64,000 nucleotides of DNA. Origin: Acidovorax sp. 69. GTDB lineage: Bacteria; Pseudomonadota; Gammaproteobacteria; Burkholderiales; Burkholderiaceae_C. Position numbers and translations under genes: made by a program. The stretch is taken from the NCBI RefSeq assembly GCF_002797445.1, contig NZ_PGEP01000001.1:1922501-1986500 (forward strand), given 5' to 3'. Below are positions 48,543 through 58,266 of the stretch, piece by piece (position 1 is the first letter of the stretch; every line of letters starts with the position of its first letter). The notes under the pieces are model-generated. The model had not been told where the DNA came from, did not search any database, and worked only from the letters and a program-made list of their open reading frames with translations.

Positions 48543-51278
48543 ATGTTTCCATTTTTTTCCCGCAGCAAAATGTCCGACGCACCTGAAGTGAATCCGGCCC
48601 CGGCCAAAACCCACGAGCCGCATCCACTTGATGCGCTGACCGGCGGTGCTTTTTCTGCCGCAACCTCTGGCGAACGTGCTTCCCGCATCCGTGATTGGTT
48701 GGCCAGCCAGCCTGCGCCTGAGCAATTACAAGAAGTTTTTAAAGAACTGAGTGGGCGTGACAAGGGGGCTGCCCGCGCAGTCCGTGAGCGCCTGGATGAA
48801 ATCCGCCGTGCAAAAGGGCAGGAGGCGATTGCCGCTGAGTGGGCCGAAAAGGCCCAAGCATTACTGGCCGCACCCAAGCTCAATATTGCAGACGCTCTCG
48901 CATGGCAGCGGGATGCCGCCAAGGCTGGTGCTCCTTTGTCGCGTGAGCCCCTTTCGCTGCTCAAGGTGCAGGTGGCTGACCGTGTGAAGGTGATTGAAGA
49001 TCTGCAACACCGGGTTCAGGTTCAGCGCGAAGCCGCCGTATTGCTGGCTCAACGTATTGAAGTGCTCTCGACCAAGCCTTGGCGTGATGCCCACGCTGCG
49101 CTGGAATTGCTGCGCGCCGATGTTGCCCGTTGGCAGGAGCAGGCCCAGGAGTTGACGGGCGATGCGAGTTGGGCGAGCGTGGAGGCCCGCTTCCCGCCAT
49201 TGCTTGACGCTTCGCGCACTCAACTGTTGGTGGTATGGGAGGCTTTCCAGCCTGCTGTGGCCCAGGCTGCGGCGGCCGCAGAAGACGCCACTGCGCCGTT
49301 GCCTCCCGTGCCCGTGTGGGCGGATGAGCTGCGGGCTGCGCGTGGCCTGCCGACCGAGGCAGCGGCTGCAGCTGCTGCCAAGCCAGCCCGCGTTGCGAAG
49401 CCCAAAGTCGCCCCAGAAGTGGTCGAAAAAGCCGCGAAGGTCGTGCGTGATGCTCTGGTGACTTTGGAAAAGGAGACCGCGGAGGGCCATGGCAAGGCCA
49501 GTGCTGGTGCTGCGGCCGCGCTGCGGGCGGTGCTCAAGGTACATGGCAAGCACATTGATACCGGCATGGAGCAGCAGGTGCATGCAGCGCTGGTTGCGGC
49601 TGGCGAGCTTGAAGGTTGGCAGCGTTGGAGTGCCGACCAGGTGCGCGAAGACCTGGTTGCCAAGGCCGAAGCCTTGCTTAACCGCCCTGAAGGTCAGGCA
49701 CTGGGTGGTCGCAAGATGCAGGAAACCCTGCGCAATTTACGAGACCAGTGGAAGCAGGCCGATCAAGGCGGCGCGCCCAACCACGGGTTGTGGAAAAAAT
49801 TTGACGAGGCGTGCAATGCGGCACACAAGGTCGTCGAAGTCTGGTTGGACAAAATTCGTACCGAGGCTGCTGAGCACAAGGCCCAGCGCCTGGCTCTCAT
49901 CGAAGAGGTCAAGGCTTGGGCCCAGGAGCATGCGGCATCGGGCGACTGGAAGGGCATCAACCGGGCACTCTATCAATTTGGTGACCGCTGGCGCGAAGGT
50001 GGTCACGTGGGTGAAAAGCTTTTTGCTGAACTGCAACCGCTTTGGATGCAGGCCATTTCTCTCGCTGCAGCCCCGTTGGAAACCGCGCGAAAAGAAAGCC
50101 TGGCCCGCCGCCACGCCATGATTGAAGAGGCGGTGGCTTTGGGCGCCGCACCCGCTCTGCGCATCGACGCCGTGAAAGCGCTCCAGCAGCGCTGGCAAGC
50201 CGAAGCGCAGACAGTGCCCTTGGATCGCAAGCACGAGCAAAAGCTCTGGGATGCTTTCCGTAAGCCCATTGACGAAGCGTTCAACCGTAAATCAGCCGAC
50301 CGCGATCGCGCGGTGACCGAGTTGAGCGCTCGTGACCGTGTGGTCTTGGATGCATCGAAAGCCCTTGAAGCAGCCAATGCAACGGGCGATGCACAGCAGA
50401 TTCGTTTGGCTATGCAGGCGCTGGAGGCTGCGTTGCACGGGCAGGCCCAGGCGGCGGAGGCGGTGGCCTCTGCGCAGATGGATACTCAGAATCAAACACA
50501 GGTGCAGACAGACAATGCACCCCAGGCGACCGAAGGTGGCGCTGATGATGCGCCTGCTGAGGAGAAGCCAGATGAGGTCGCACATGCTGCTCCCAAGCCT
50601 GTCGCACGTCCTGTGGTTGCCGTGCGTGGCGATGACCGTCCTGGCATGAAGAAAGATGCCCCGGCGGCCCCTGGTCGTGGCGCGCGTCCTGGTGATCGTC
50701 GCGATGGCCGCCCTGGTGATCGTGATGCAGGTCGAGGTCCGCGCGTCGATGGTCGTTCGGGCGATCGAAACGACCGAGGCGGGCGTTTTGGTGATCGTCC
50801 TGCCTATGAAGACCGGGGCCCTCGCCTTGGCGACACCGCATTCCGTGCCCAGCGTGAGGCCATGGAGCACGCACAACTGGCATTGAAAAAGCTGGCAGCC
50901 CAGGCACATGGAGAAGCGTTGACCCAATTGCTGACCGCCTGGGAAAAGCGCGACCCTGCCCAGGTGCCGAGTACCCAAGACCTTGGTGGCCGTGTAACAG
51001 CTTCTGTGCGTGGTGCTTGGACTCAAGCGCTGTCCACAGCCCCTCAGGGTGATGCCTCAGAAGCGTTGCTGCGCCTTGAGATGGCGGCGGAGACGCCCAC
51101 TCCTGCGGAGCACATAGCGGCTAGGCGCATGTTGCAGTTGCAATTGCTGACCCGTCGCAATGACCCCGCACCTGTCCAGACCTGGGGCCAGGATGCTGCT
51201 CGTGTGCTGGCGAGTGTCAGTGACGCAGCAAATGCCCGTCGTTTGCAGAACGTACTGAAGGCACTACTCCGCAAGTAA
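48543..51278 (+). CDS. DUF349 repeat protein with Arg/Gly/Asp-rich segment
   Basis: 911-residue protein with several DUF349 helical repeats (for example LREQWKQA-like LRDQWKQADQGG, KFDEACNAAHK, LWDAFRKPIDEAFNRK), each a coiled-coil-like module, at about 350-640. An Ala/Pro-rich linker and an unusual low-complexity segment rich in RPGDR/GDRD words lies at about 694-760, followed by a further helical domain. The function of DUF349 is unknown; the R/G/D-rich part suggests nucleic acid contact, which is inference. ATG 48543 (MFPFFSRSK) is chosen; the frame upstream is open but non-coding. Confidence 0.85.
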   Translation: MFPFFSRSKMSDAPEVNPAPAKTHEPHPLDALTGGAFSAATSGERASRIRDWLASQPAPEQLQEVFKELSGRDKGAARAVRERLDEIRRAKGQEAIAAEWAEKAQALLAAPKLNIADALAWQRDAAKAGAPLSREPLSLLKVQVADRVKVIEDLQHRVQVQREAAVLLAQRIEVLSTKPWRDAHAALELLRADVARWQEQAQELTGDASWASVEARFPPLLDASRTQLLVVWEAFQPAVAQAAAAAEDATAPLPPVPVWADELRAARGLPTEAAAAAAAKPARVAKPKVAPEVVEKAAKVVRDALVTLEKETAEGHGKASAGAAAALRAVLKVHGKHIDTGMEQQVHAALVAAGELEGWQRWSADQVREDLVAKAEALLNRPEGQALGGRKMQETLRNLRDQWKQADQGGAPNHGLWKKFDEACNAAHKVVEVWLDKIRTEAAEHKAQRLALIEEVKAWAQEHAASGDWKGINRALYQFGDRWREGGHVGEKLFAELQPLWMQAISLAAAPLETARKESLARRHAMIEEAVALGAAPALRIDAVKALQQRWQAEAQTVPLDRKHEQKLWDAFRKPIDEAFNRKSADRDRAVTELSARDRVVLDASKALEAANATGDAQQIRLAMQALEAALHGQAQAAEAVASAQMDTQNQTQVQTDNAPQATEGGADDAPAEEKPDEVAHAAPKPVARPVVAVRGDDRPGMKKDAPAAPGRGARPGDRRDGRPGDRDAGRGPRVDGRSGDRNDRGGRFGDRPAYEDRGPRLGDTAFRAQREAMEHAQLALKKLAAQAHGEALTQLLTAWEKRDPAQVPSTQDLGGRVTASVRGAWTQALSTAPQGDASEALLRLEMAAETPTPAEHIAARRMLQLQLLTRRNDPAPVQTWGQDAARVLASVSDAANARRLQNVLKALLRK

Positions 51279-51777
51279 GCTCTGACCCGCGAGGGGGGGG
51301 GCATGGCCGACCGTGCCGGTCGGTGGGGCAGTCGCCGTTGCGCATTGGCGCGACTGCGAACTGCGCCTTCGTGTTGCCTTCAGAACGACATTCTCAGCAA
51401 AGGGTGTTTTGTTCGCTGGCGTATTCGTGGCATGGGCGCAGTGCCGTCTGGCATACAGCGGGCGGCTGCTATGTGGTATTCGGTTGAACGTATTGTTGCC
51501 GCTGCTTCGGTGGGGTGTCTCGACGCGAAGTTCGCCCCATGTTGTGGAGCGCTTGATGGAAGTCGACGTGCTGGTCGGGGCAGCATTCGCATGTGCGCTC
51601 TGTAGCCTGCAAATCAATGTGTCAGCTCGCATCAGAAGTGCATGGATGCGCAGCTTTTATGACTTCTGAGATGTGTGCTGGGCGGAGATGCCTTCGTCGG
51701 GGTGGCGAGGCTCCTGTGTACTGGTGCGCAAGTGGCACGGCAATCTACCCATGCAGTTCAAATGACGACCCAAAACA
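51279..51777. other. Gene-free stretch between the DUF349 gene and the tRNA-Leu pair
   Basis: About 500 bases. It starts with a nine-G run (51293-51301) and a small hairpin (CGACC/GGTCG near 51307-51322). A plus-strand open frame at 51313-51669 (118 codons) resembles nothing known, is rich in hydrophobic and Arg residues and has no clear ribosome site; I do not call it a gene. Confidence 0.5.
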
Positions 51778-51808
51778 AAAAAGCCGTTGCAGTTGCAACG
51801 GCTTTTTA
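51778..51808 (-). terminator. Terminator of the downstream tRNA-Leu
   Basis: AAAAAAGCCGTTGC and GCAACGGCTTTTT pair around AGTT. On the minus strand it ends in a U run and lies six bases after the tRNA 3' end. Confidence 0.85.
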
Positions 51809-51814
51809 TACATT

Positions 51815-51899
<85 letters not shown>

Positions 51900-52017
51900 T
51901 TTCAGATCAGCTTTTGATTATAGAACAAAAAATTCAGGCTTCTGGCGATTTCTCAAAACTTTGTGTGATCTGCTCAATATTCGGCATCAGTCTTTGGTGA
52001 TGCTGACGGTCCCGGAA

Positions 52018-52050
52018 AATAAAAAGCCGCTGTCGTTACAGCGGCTTCAA
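52018..52050 (-). terminator. Terminator of the second tRNA-Leu
   Basis: AAGCCGCTGT and ACAGCGGCTT pair around CGTT, with A/T-rich flanks. It separates the two tRNA genes, so each is its own transcription unit. Confidence 0.8.
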
Positions 52051-52084
52051 TATTTTGAAAACCATCATTGGTTCTCGTTAAACT

Positions 52085-52169
<85 letters not shown>

Positions 52170-52188
52170 ATTTCAGGAAAGACTCAGA

Positions 52189-54519
52189 TTGTATAACAAA
52201 AAAACCACCCCCGGCGCGCAGTCCGCGCATTTGTCGGACGAGATTGAAGGCAGCGTGCAGGGGCACCGTGATGGGCACGGTTTTGTCATTCGCGACGATG
52301 GCGAAGGCGACATCTATATCCCCCCCAATGAAATGCGCGCAGTGCTGCACAAGGACCGCGTGCGTGTACGCATCGTGCGCCAGGACCGCCGTGGTCGCCC
52401 CGAAGGCCGCGTGGTCGAGATCATTGAGCGCCCGCCCCAGCCCCTCATCGGTCGCCTGCTGCAGGAAAGTGGCGTGTGGCTCGTGGCGCCCGAGGACAAG
52501 CGCTATGGCCAGGATGTCTTGATTCCCAAAGGTGCCACCGGCGCCGCAAAAACAGGGCAGGTCGTCGTTGTTGAACTGACCGAGCCACCCGCACTGTTTG
52601 GCCAGCCCGTGGGCCGCATCACCGAAGTGCTCGGCGAGGTGGACGACCCCGGCATGGAGATCGAGATCGCCGTGCGCAAGTACGGCGTGCCGCACGAGTT
52701 CTCCGCCGAGTGCTTGGCGCAGGCCAAGGAGTTGCCCGACAAGGTGCGCGCGCAGGACAAGAAGCGCCGCGTGGACCTGACCGACGTGCCCCTGGTCACC
52801 ATCGATGGTGAAGACGCCCGCGACTTCGACGATGCCGTGTACTGCGAGCCCGCCAAGGTGGGCCGCAGCAAGGGCTGGCGCCTGCTGGTGGCGATTGCCG
52901 ACGTGAGCCACTATGTGGAGACCGGTAGCGCCATCGACATTGACGCCTACGACCGCGCCACCAGCGTGTACTTTCCGCGCCGCGTGATTCCCATGCTGCC
53001 CGAGAAGCTGAGCAACGGCCTGTGTTCCCTCAACCCCGAGGTGGAGCGCCTGTGCATGGTTTGTGACATGCTGGTCACCGCCAAGGGCGAAGTGCACGCC
53101 TACCAGTTCTACCCGGCCGTGATGTTCAGCCATGCGCGTTTCACGTACACGGAAGTGGCGGCCATCCTGGCCAATACGCGCGGCCCCGAGGCCAGCAAGC
53201 GCAAGGACCGCGTGAAGGACCTGCTCAACCTGCACGACGTGTACCGAGCCCTTCTGATTGCACGCCAGCAGCGCGGCGCAGTGGACTTTGAAACCACCGA
53301 AACGCAGATCGTCTGCGACGAGAACGGCCGCATCGAAAAGATCGTGCCGCGCACCCGCAATGATGCGCACAAGCTCATCGAAGAGGCCATGCTGGCCGCC
53401 AACGTGTGCAGTGCCGACTTCATCGCCCAGGGCGGACAGCCTGGCCTGTTCCGCGTTCACGAAGGCCCCACGCCCGAGAAGCAGGAGATCCTGCGCAACT
53501 ACCTCAAGGCCATGGCCGTCGGCATGACGATTGGCGATGATCCCAAGCCCGCCGAGTTCCAGGCGATTGCCCAGGCCACCAAAGAGCGGCCTGACGCGCA
53601 GCAGATCCACACCATGCTGTTGCGCTCCATGCAGCAGGCTATCTACACGCCCGTCAACAGTGGCCACTTTGGCCTGGCGTTCGATGCCTACACGCACTTC
53701 ACCAGCCCGATCCGGCGTTACCCCGACTTGCTGGTGCATCGGGTCATCAAGGCCATCCTGAGCAAGACGAAGTACGCGCTGCCGTCGCTGCCTACACCGG
53801 GCGAAGCCCACGCCAAGCTGGCCAAGCGCCTGGCAGCCCGTGTGGCCGCGCCCGGCACCAAGCCGCGCAAGGACGTGACACCCCCTAGCCGCGATACCCA
53901 GGCCTGGGAGGCCGCAGGCCTGCATTGCAGTGCCAACGAGCGCCGCGCCGACGAGGCGAGCCGCGATGTGGAGGCCTGGCTCAAGTGCAAGTACATGCGC
54001 GAACACCTGGGCGAGGAGTACAGCGGCGTGGTGAGTGCGGCGACGAGCTTCGGCATCTTCGTGACGCTCGACGCGATGTATGTCGAAGGTCTGGTGCACA
54101 TCACCGAACTCGGCGGCGAGTACTTCAAGTTCGACGAGGCGCGCCAGGAGCTGCGTGGTGAACGCACCGGCATCCGATACGCCATCGGCGCGCGCGTGCG
54201 GGTGCAGGTCAGCCGCGTGGATCTGGATGGCCGCAAGATCGACTTCCGCCTGGTGCGTGAAGGCGAGGAACTGCTCGGCCGCGCGCTCAAGGACAAGGGC
54301 GTGGGCGCAGAAGGCGCAGGCGGTGCTGCCCGCAAGACCGGAGGCCGCTCCAATGGGCGCAAGGCTGACAAGGGCGCAGCCCCATCAGCCACCGAGCAAG
54401 CGGGCCTCTCGCGTGAGCGGGCAGCGCGCTCACCGATCCAGTCCCTGAAAGCGTCCGTCAAGAAGGCGGTCGCAGGCAAATCCAGCAAGGGCAAGGCGCG
54501 CAAGCCGCGCCGGGGATGA
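52189..54519 (+). CDS. rnr: Ribonuclease R
   Basis: 776-residue 3'-5' exoribonuclease that degrades structured RNA. Cold-shock domains form the N terminus (GSVQGHRDGHGFVIRDDG). The RNB catalytic domain has four clustered Asp in TIDGEDARDFDDAV (about 205-215). An S1 domain (about 609-690; YSGVVSAATSFGIFVTLD) and a Lys/Arg-rich tail follow. There is no ATG before the conserved region; the only fitting start is TTG 52189, with AGGAAAG about ten bases upstream. The start is 20 bases from the 5' end of a divergent tRNA-Leu gene, so the mRNA leader must be antisense to that tRNA. mlaE follows after 61 bases. Confidence 0.93.
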   Translation: MYNKKTTPGAQSAHLSDEIEGSVQGHRDGHGFVIRDDGEGDIYIPPNEMRAVLHKDRVRVRIVRQDRRGRPEGRVVEIIERPPQPLIGRLLQESGVWLVAPEDKRYGQDVLIPKGATGAAKTGQVVVVELTEPPALFGQPVGRITEVLGEVDDPGMEIEIAVRKYGVPHEFSAECLAQAKELPDKVRAQDKKRRVDLTDVPLVTIDGEDARDFDDAVYCEPAKVGRSKGWRLLVAIADVSHYVETGSAIDIDAYDRATSVYFPRRVIPMLPEKLSNGLCSLNPEVERLCMVCDMLVTAKGEVHAYQFYPAVMFSHARFTYTEVAAILANTRGPEASKRKDRVKDLLNLHDVYRALLIARQQRGAVDFETTETQIVCDENGRIEKIVPRTRNDAHKLIEEAMLAANVCSADFIAQGGQPGLFRVHEGPTPEKQEILRNYLKAMAVGMTIGDDPKPAEFQAIAQATKERPDAQQIHTMLLRSMQQAIYTPVNSGHFGLAFDAYTHFTSPIRRYPDLLVHRVIKAILSKTKYALPSLPTPGEAHAKLAKRLAARVAAPGTKPRKDVTPPSRDTQAWEAAGLHCSANERRADEASRDVEAWLKCKYMREHLGEEYSGVVSAATSFGIFVTLDAMYVEGLVHITELGGEYFKFDEARQELRGERTGIRYAIGARVRVQVSRVDLDGRKIDFRLVREGEELLGRALKDKGVGAEGAGGAARKTGGRSNGRKADKGAAPSATEQAGLSRERAARSPIQSLKASVKKAVAGKSSKGKARKPRRG

Positions 54520-54580
54520 CAGGGGCGTATCTCTGAGGTGACCGGGCGCCAGCGGGCGTGTCCCCCGCTATGATCCGCCC

Positions 54581-55381
54581 ATGATCTCCCGTCTGCCTGG
54601 CCTGACCCTGCCTGAACGTGTGTGGAACATGGCACGTCGTTGGGCGGTGGCCTGGTGGCGCATCCTGTACCTGGGGGCTGTGGTGCTGGTGCTGGTGTTG
54701 TCGCCGTCCAGCTATGGCAAAGGCACCCGCCGGGCGCTCGCCCGCCACCTGTATCTGGACACGGCGCCAGTGCTGCTGGGTTTCACGGTGCTGGCTGCGT
54801 TGATCAGCCTTGTGCTCACGCGCATCGTGGTGGTCACGGCGCTGAGCTATGGGCTGTCGCGCTACGCTCTGGAGATGGTGATCCGCGTGCTGGTGCTGGA
54901 GCTGATTCCGCTCACCGCAGCGTTGTTTGTGGCTATGCGGTGCACCATTCCCAACGGATCGCAGCTTTCGCGCCTACATCAGACAGGTCGCTTCGACGCG
55001 CTGCGCCGCCAGGGCTCTGATCCTGTGCGCATCGAGCTGCTGCCCCGCGTGATTGCCGGGGTGTTTGCCTGTGTCACCCTGGCCGCACTGAGTTGCGTGG
55101 TGGCGCTGGTGCTGGCCTATCTGGGTGTGTATGGTTTCAATTTGGCGGGGTTGCCCAGCTATACGCGCATGTTTGGCCAAGTGTTCTCGCCCAGCGTGAC
55201 GATGGTGTTTGTGCTCAAGACACTGTTCTTCAGCCTGGCCGTGGCGCTGATCCCCATGGCAGCGGGCCTGTACGACATCGGTGAGCGCACCCAGACCGAT
55301 TCTGAGCTGGGCGGTCTGGCCCGCATGTTTGCCGTGCTGTTGCTGATCGAGGTGACTTCGCTCATGGGCAACTATTACTGA
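54581..55381 (+). CDS. MlaE-type ABC permease
   Basis: 266-residue inner-membrane permease of the MlaE/YrbE family with five or six membrane segments. ALEMVIRVLVLELIPLTAALFVAMRC is the conserved segment where E. coli MlaE has ELGPVLTALLVAGR, and it ends EVTSLMGNYY. MlaE works with an MCE protein and an ATPase in lipid transport between the membranes. The partner MCE gene follows, but no ATPase gene adjoins. Confidence 0.83.
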   Translation: MISRLPGLTLPERVWNMARRWAVAWWRILYLGAVVLVLVLSPSSYGKGTRRALARHLYLDTAPVLLGFTVLAALISLVLTRIVVVTALSYGLSRYALEMVIRVLVLELIPLTAALFVAMRCTIPNGSQLSRLHQTGRFDALRRQGSDPVRIELLPRVIAGVFACVTLAALSCVVALVLAYLGVYGFNLAGLPSYTRMFGQVFSPSVTMVFVLKTLFFSLAVALIPMAAGLYDIGERTQTDSELGGLARMFAVLLLIEVTSLMGNYY

Positions 55382-55421
55382 CGGCCCGCGCAGTTCGCCA
55401 TCACCCGCCCACCCCTACAAC

Positions 55422-56447
55422 ATGAACGACACCCCTCCCAAGCCATCGCATGGCTCATCTGCGCCTTCCGCTGCGGCCGATGTGCCTCCGGTCGAGACCC
55501 TGCGCCCGGTGGCCTATCTGGAAATCAAGGCGGCCGCGCTGCTGCTGTTCACCCTGGCCCTCATCCTGGGCTCGGGTCTTTACCTGCTCTATGCACGAGG
55601 TGCGTTTGAGCCTACGCAAACGCTGGTGCTGACGGCCGATGACTCCGAAGGCGTGGTGGTGGGCATGGACATGACGTTCTCTGGCTTTCCCATCGGTCGC
55701 GTGCGGCGCATCGAGCTGGCTGAATCGGGCAATGCCCGCATCCTGGTAGACGTGCCCCGCAAGGACGCCCACTGGCTGCGCGAGTCCAGTGTGTTCACAT
55801 TGGTCCGGGGCCTAGTGGGGGGCACCAACATCCGGGCCTACTCCGGCATCCTCTCCGACCCCGCGCTGCCCGATGGCGCAGTGCGGCCGGTGTTGCGCGG
55901 GGATGCGACGGCGGAGATCCCGCAGCTCATGGCCACAGCGCGCGAGCTGCTCACCAACCTGAATGCACTGACATCGCCAGACGCGGCCTTGGGCCACACC
56001 CTGACCAACGTCAAGGCACTCACCGAGCGGCTCAATGGCCCGGGCGGCGCCCTGGGCGTGCTGATGGGGAACGAAGCTGACGCGAAGAAGATTGTGGCCA
56101 CCCTGGAGCGCACCAACGCGCTGCTGGCGCGGCTGGATGGCATGGCCGCCCGCGCTGACACGCAGGTGTTCGGGAGCGAGGGTAACAAGGACGCCCTCGT
56201 GCCCGAGGTGCGCGCCACCGTGGCCCAGCTCAATGGCTTGCTGGCCGACACCCGCACCAGCCTGAAGAAGGTGGACGCCGTGCTGGTGGAAGCTCAGGCC
56301 ATCGGTGCCAACGCCCGTGAAGCCACCACCGACCTGGGCGCGCTGCGCGCCGAGGTAGAAGGCAACCTGCGCAAGGTGGAAAGCCTGGTCAACGAAATCA
56401 ACCGCAAATGGCCCTTTGCACGCGATACGGAGCTGAAGCTGCCATGA
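55422..56447 (+). CDS. MCE (MlaD-like) domain protein
   Basis: 341 residues. One membrane anchor (about 36-59) is followed by a single MCE domain (about 67-145: LTADDSEGVVVGMDMTFSGFPIGRVRRIEL) and a long alpha-helical C-terminal part with heptad-like repeats (LLTNLNALTS, LLARLDGMAARA, NLRKVESLVNEI). MCE proteins form hexameric lipid-carrying rings in the periplasm. Its stop overlaps the next ATG (56444), so the lipoprotein is coupled to it. Confidence 0.88.
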   Translation: MNDTPPKPSHGSSAPSAAADVPPVETLRPVAYLEIKAAALLLFTLALILGSGLYLLYARGAFEPTQTLVLTADDSEGVVVGMDMTFSGFPIGRVRRIELAESGNARILVDVPRKDAHWLRESSVFTLVRGLVGGTNIRAYSGILSDPALPDGAVRPVLRGDATAEIPQLMATARELLTNLNALTSPDAALGHTLTNVKALTERLNGPGGALGVLMGNEADAKKIVATLERTNALLARLDGMAARADTQVFGSEGNKDALVPEVRATVAQLNGLLADTRTSLKKVDAVLVEAQAIGANAREATTDLGALRAEVEGNLRKVESLVNEINRKWPFARDTELKLP

Positions 56448-57136
56448 AGAACTCATCTGCTCCCCCTCGCTCGCGGGCTGCGTTGCGGTTCCTGTCGATT
56501 GGCTGTGCCTCTGTGTTGGCGGCGTGCTCCAGCCAACCCCCGGTGCCTGACTGGCAGATGAATGCCCAGGGTGCATCCCAAAAGGCCATTGATGCTTATC
56601 TGTCCGGCAATGCGCGCGTCGAGAAGCTCGAATGGGACCGCGCCCGCGCCGAAGTCTCCCGCACAGGCCGCCCCGATCTGCTGGCGCGCCTCGAACTGAT
56701 GCGGTGCGCTGCCCAGGTGGCCAGCCTGGTGACCGAACGGTGCGAGCGCTTCGAGGCATTGCGGGCCGATGCCGCCGCGCCCGAACAGGCCTATGCCGAC
56801 TATCTGGCGGGCCGCGCGCAAACCGCCCAGGTGGCGCTGCTGCCACCGGCGCAGCGTGCAGCCGCAGTGTCAGGGGATGCCGCCAGCCTGACCGGTATCG
56901 CCGACCCACTCTCCCGCTTGGTGGCTGCGGGCGTGCTGCTGCAGACGGGCCGCGCCAGTCCGGCCGTCATCGCTACGGCCACCGATACCGCATCGGCACA
57001 AGGGTGGCGCAGGCCGCTGATGGCCTGGCTGTTGCTGCAGGTGCAGCGAGCCGAAGCCGCTGGCGATACCCAAGCTGCCGCCATATTGCGCCGCCGCGTT
57101 GGGGTCGTGGAGCAGGGGGGTGCTCTGCAGCGTTAG
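56444..57136 (+). CDS. Lipoprotein of the MCE cluster
   Basis: 230 residues. The signal peptide ends in the lipobox VLAAC (Cys 28). The mature protein is Ala-rich and all-helical in appearance, with AQGASQKAIDAYLSGN and several short helices ending LQVQRAEAAGDTQAAAIL, possibly TPR-like. I do not recognise a named family. The four-base overlap with the MCE gene and the order permease-MCE-lipoprotein suggest it is a periplasmic part of the same transport system. Confidence 0.72.
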   Translation: MKNSSAPPRSRAALRFLSIGCASVLAACSSQPPVPDWQMNAQGASQKAIDAYLSGNARVEKLEWDRARAEVSRTGRPDLLARLELMRCAAQVASLVTERCERFEALRADAAAPEQAYADYLAGRAQTAQVALLPPAQRAAAVSGDAASLTGIADPLSRLVAAGVLLQTGRASPAVIATATDTASAQGWRRPLMAWLLLQVQRAEAAGDTQAAAILRRRVGVVEQGGALQR

Positions 57137-57252
57137 GGAGACGCAGGTGCTGAGGAGCGGCTGGCGCTAGATATCCGCGCAGGCTTGCCCGGCAAGGTCA
57201 TAGGCTATCAGCCGCAGTCCGAATACCGCGCTTGCGCCGTCTGTCAGCAGAT

Positions 57253-57630
57253 TCAGCGTAAGCGCGCCTGCAACTGAGTATCGATGTCGTCACGCTCCCT
57301 CGCAAACTGCTGGGGACTGATTTCGTTGGACTCCAGCTTGCGCGCCACGGACAGCAGTAGTACGGTGTTTTCGAGGCGCGTGTCTTGCTGCAGCGAGGGG
57401 GGTAGGGCGGTTAGGCGGTCAAAGCTTTGTTTGTAAAGCTCGCTCCAGCTCATGGCGCCTGCCTGGGCCTGAGCCTGAGCGCCGTCGTACCAGCGCGAGA
57501 ATTCATCCAAGGAGTTGTCGCGGGGGCTGGAACAGCCCAGCAGAGCCGCCAGCAGCACCGTCGTGCCCCAGGATTTGGGGTAGAAAAATGAGAAGCAACG
57601 GTTTGCAGAGATGCGAAAACGTGTGGTCAC
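57253..57630 (-). CDS. Small putative lipoprotein
   Basis: 125 residues from GTG 57630, which has GGAGGA five bases upstream. A hydrophobic segment ends in ALLGC (Cys 33), a plausible lipobox. The rest is polar and helical (EFSRWYDGAQAQAQAGAMSW, TLENTVLLLSVARKLESNEI-like) with no family I recognise. A longer frame to 57774 lacks ribosome site support. Confidence 0.6.
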   Translation of the reverse strand: MTTRFRISANRCFSFFYPKSWGTTVLLAALLGCSSPRDNSLDEFSRWYDGAQAQAQAGAMSWSELYKQSFDRLTALPPSLQQDTRLENTVLLLSVARKLESNEISPQQFARERDDIDTQLQARLR

Positions 57631-57777
57631 GATCGTCCTCCATTTCAGAATGCCACCGAAAAAAACTCGGTGTGCAGCGTCAAATGGTACTCCGATGCTA
57701 TGCTTTTTGCTACTTGGTTGCTGTTTCGACCCATAATGTGGTGGCGCAGTGCCAACCACTTCTGCAAACATCACATG

Positions 57778-57963
57778 TCAGTGGTCCAGGAAGCTGGTGG
57801 ACAAAATCTGATCCAGCCCCGTGAGCCCGTAGGACATTGAATCCACAGACTGCACGGCCACGTCCGGCATGAGCAACGATACTGCAGCCAGCACAGCCAG
57901 CACCACGGTCCCGACGAACGCAACGAATGCGCGTGCTCCTGGCGGTAAAGAATGGCGTTTCAT
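57778..57963 (-). CDS. Small single-pass membrane protein
   Basis: 61 residues: MKRHSLPPGARAFVAF, then one hydrophobic segment (VGTVVLAVLAAVSLLMP, about 15-35) and a short polar tail. AAGGAC precedes ATG 57963 at normal spacing. The family is not recognised. Confidence 0.55.
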   Translation of the reverse strand: MKRHSLPPGARAFVAFVGTVVLAVLAAVSLLMPDVAVQSVDSMSYGLTGLDQILSTSFLDH

Positions 57964-58266
57964 GGTGAAGTCCTTTTCAGCAAAAGGGTGAGGGGCCGCA
58001 ATGACCTCCCAGTGCAACCTCAATGGCTGCTGGCTAGGATTTCAGCAAAATGCCGCAGTTCCGCGTGTAAGACAAGTGCCATAACAGTGCTTTATGGGTA
58101 ACTGTTACGGCCTGTTGCCTTTACAAACCTGCCAAAAACCTTCCTCTCCGTGCACGCGGTGAGTGGTCCAATTCAGTGTCTGCAGCGCGCGGCGGATGGA
58201 ATGCCAAGTGAACGGACTGCAGAGGGCTTCCTGTGGGGGTCAATCGTCGTCCAGGCACGGAATGGT
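57964..58266. other. Intergenic region with a perfect inverted repeat
   Basis: 303 bases upstream of the small membrane protein gene. TAACAGT (58082-58088) and ACTGTTA (58101-58107) form a perfect 7-12-7 inverted repeat in an AT-richer stretch, a plausible operator. No gene is seen. Confidence 0.45.

Noticed and set aside
47947..48663. A 238-codon minus-strand frame upstream of the DUF349 gene
   Set aside because: No recognisable domain, no ribosome binding site, and it overlaps the DUF349 start; composition is that of random sequence.
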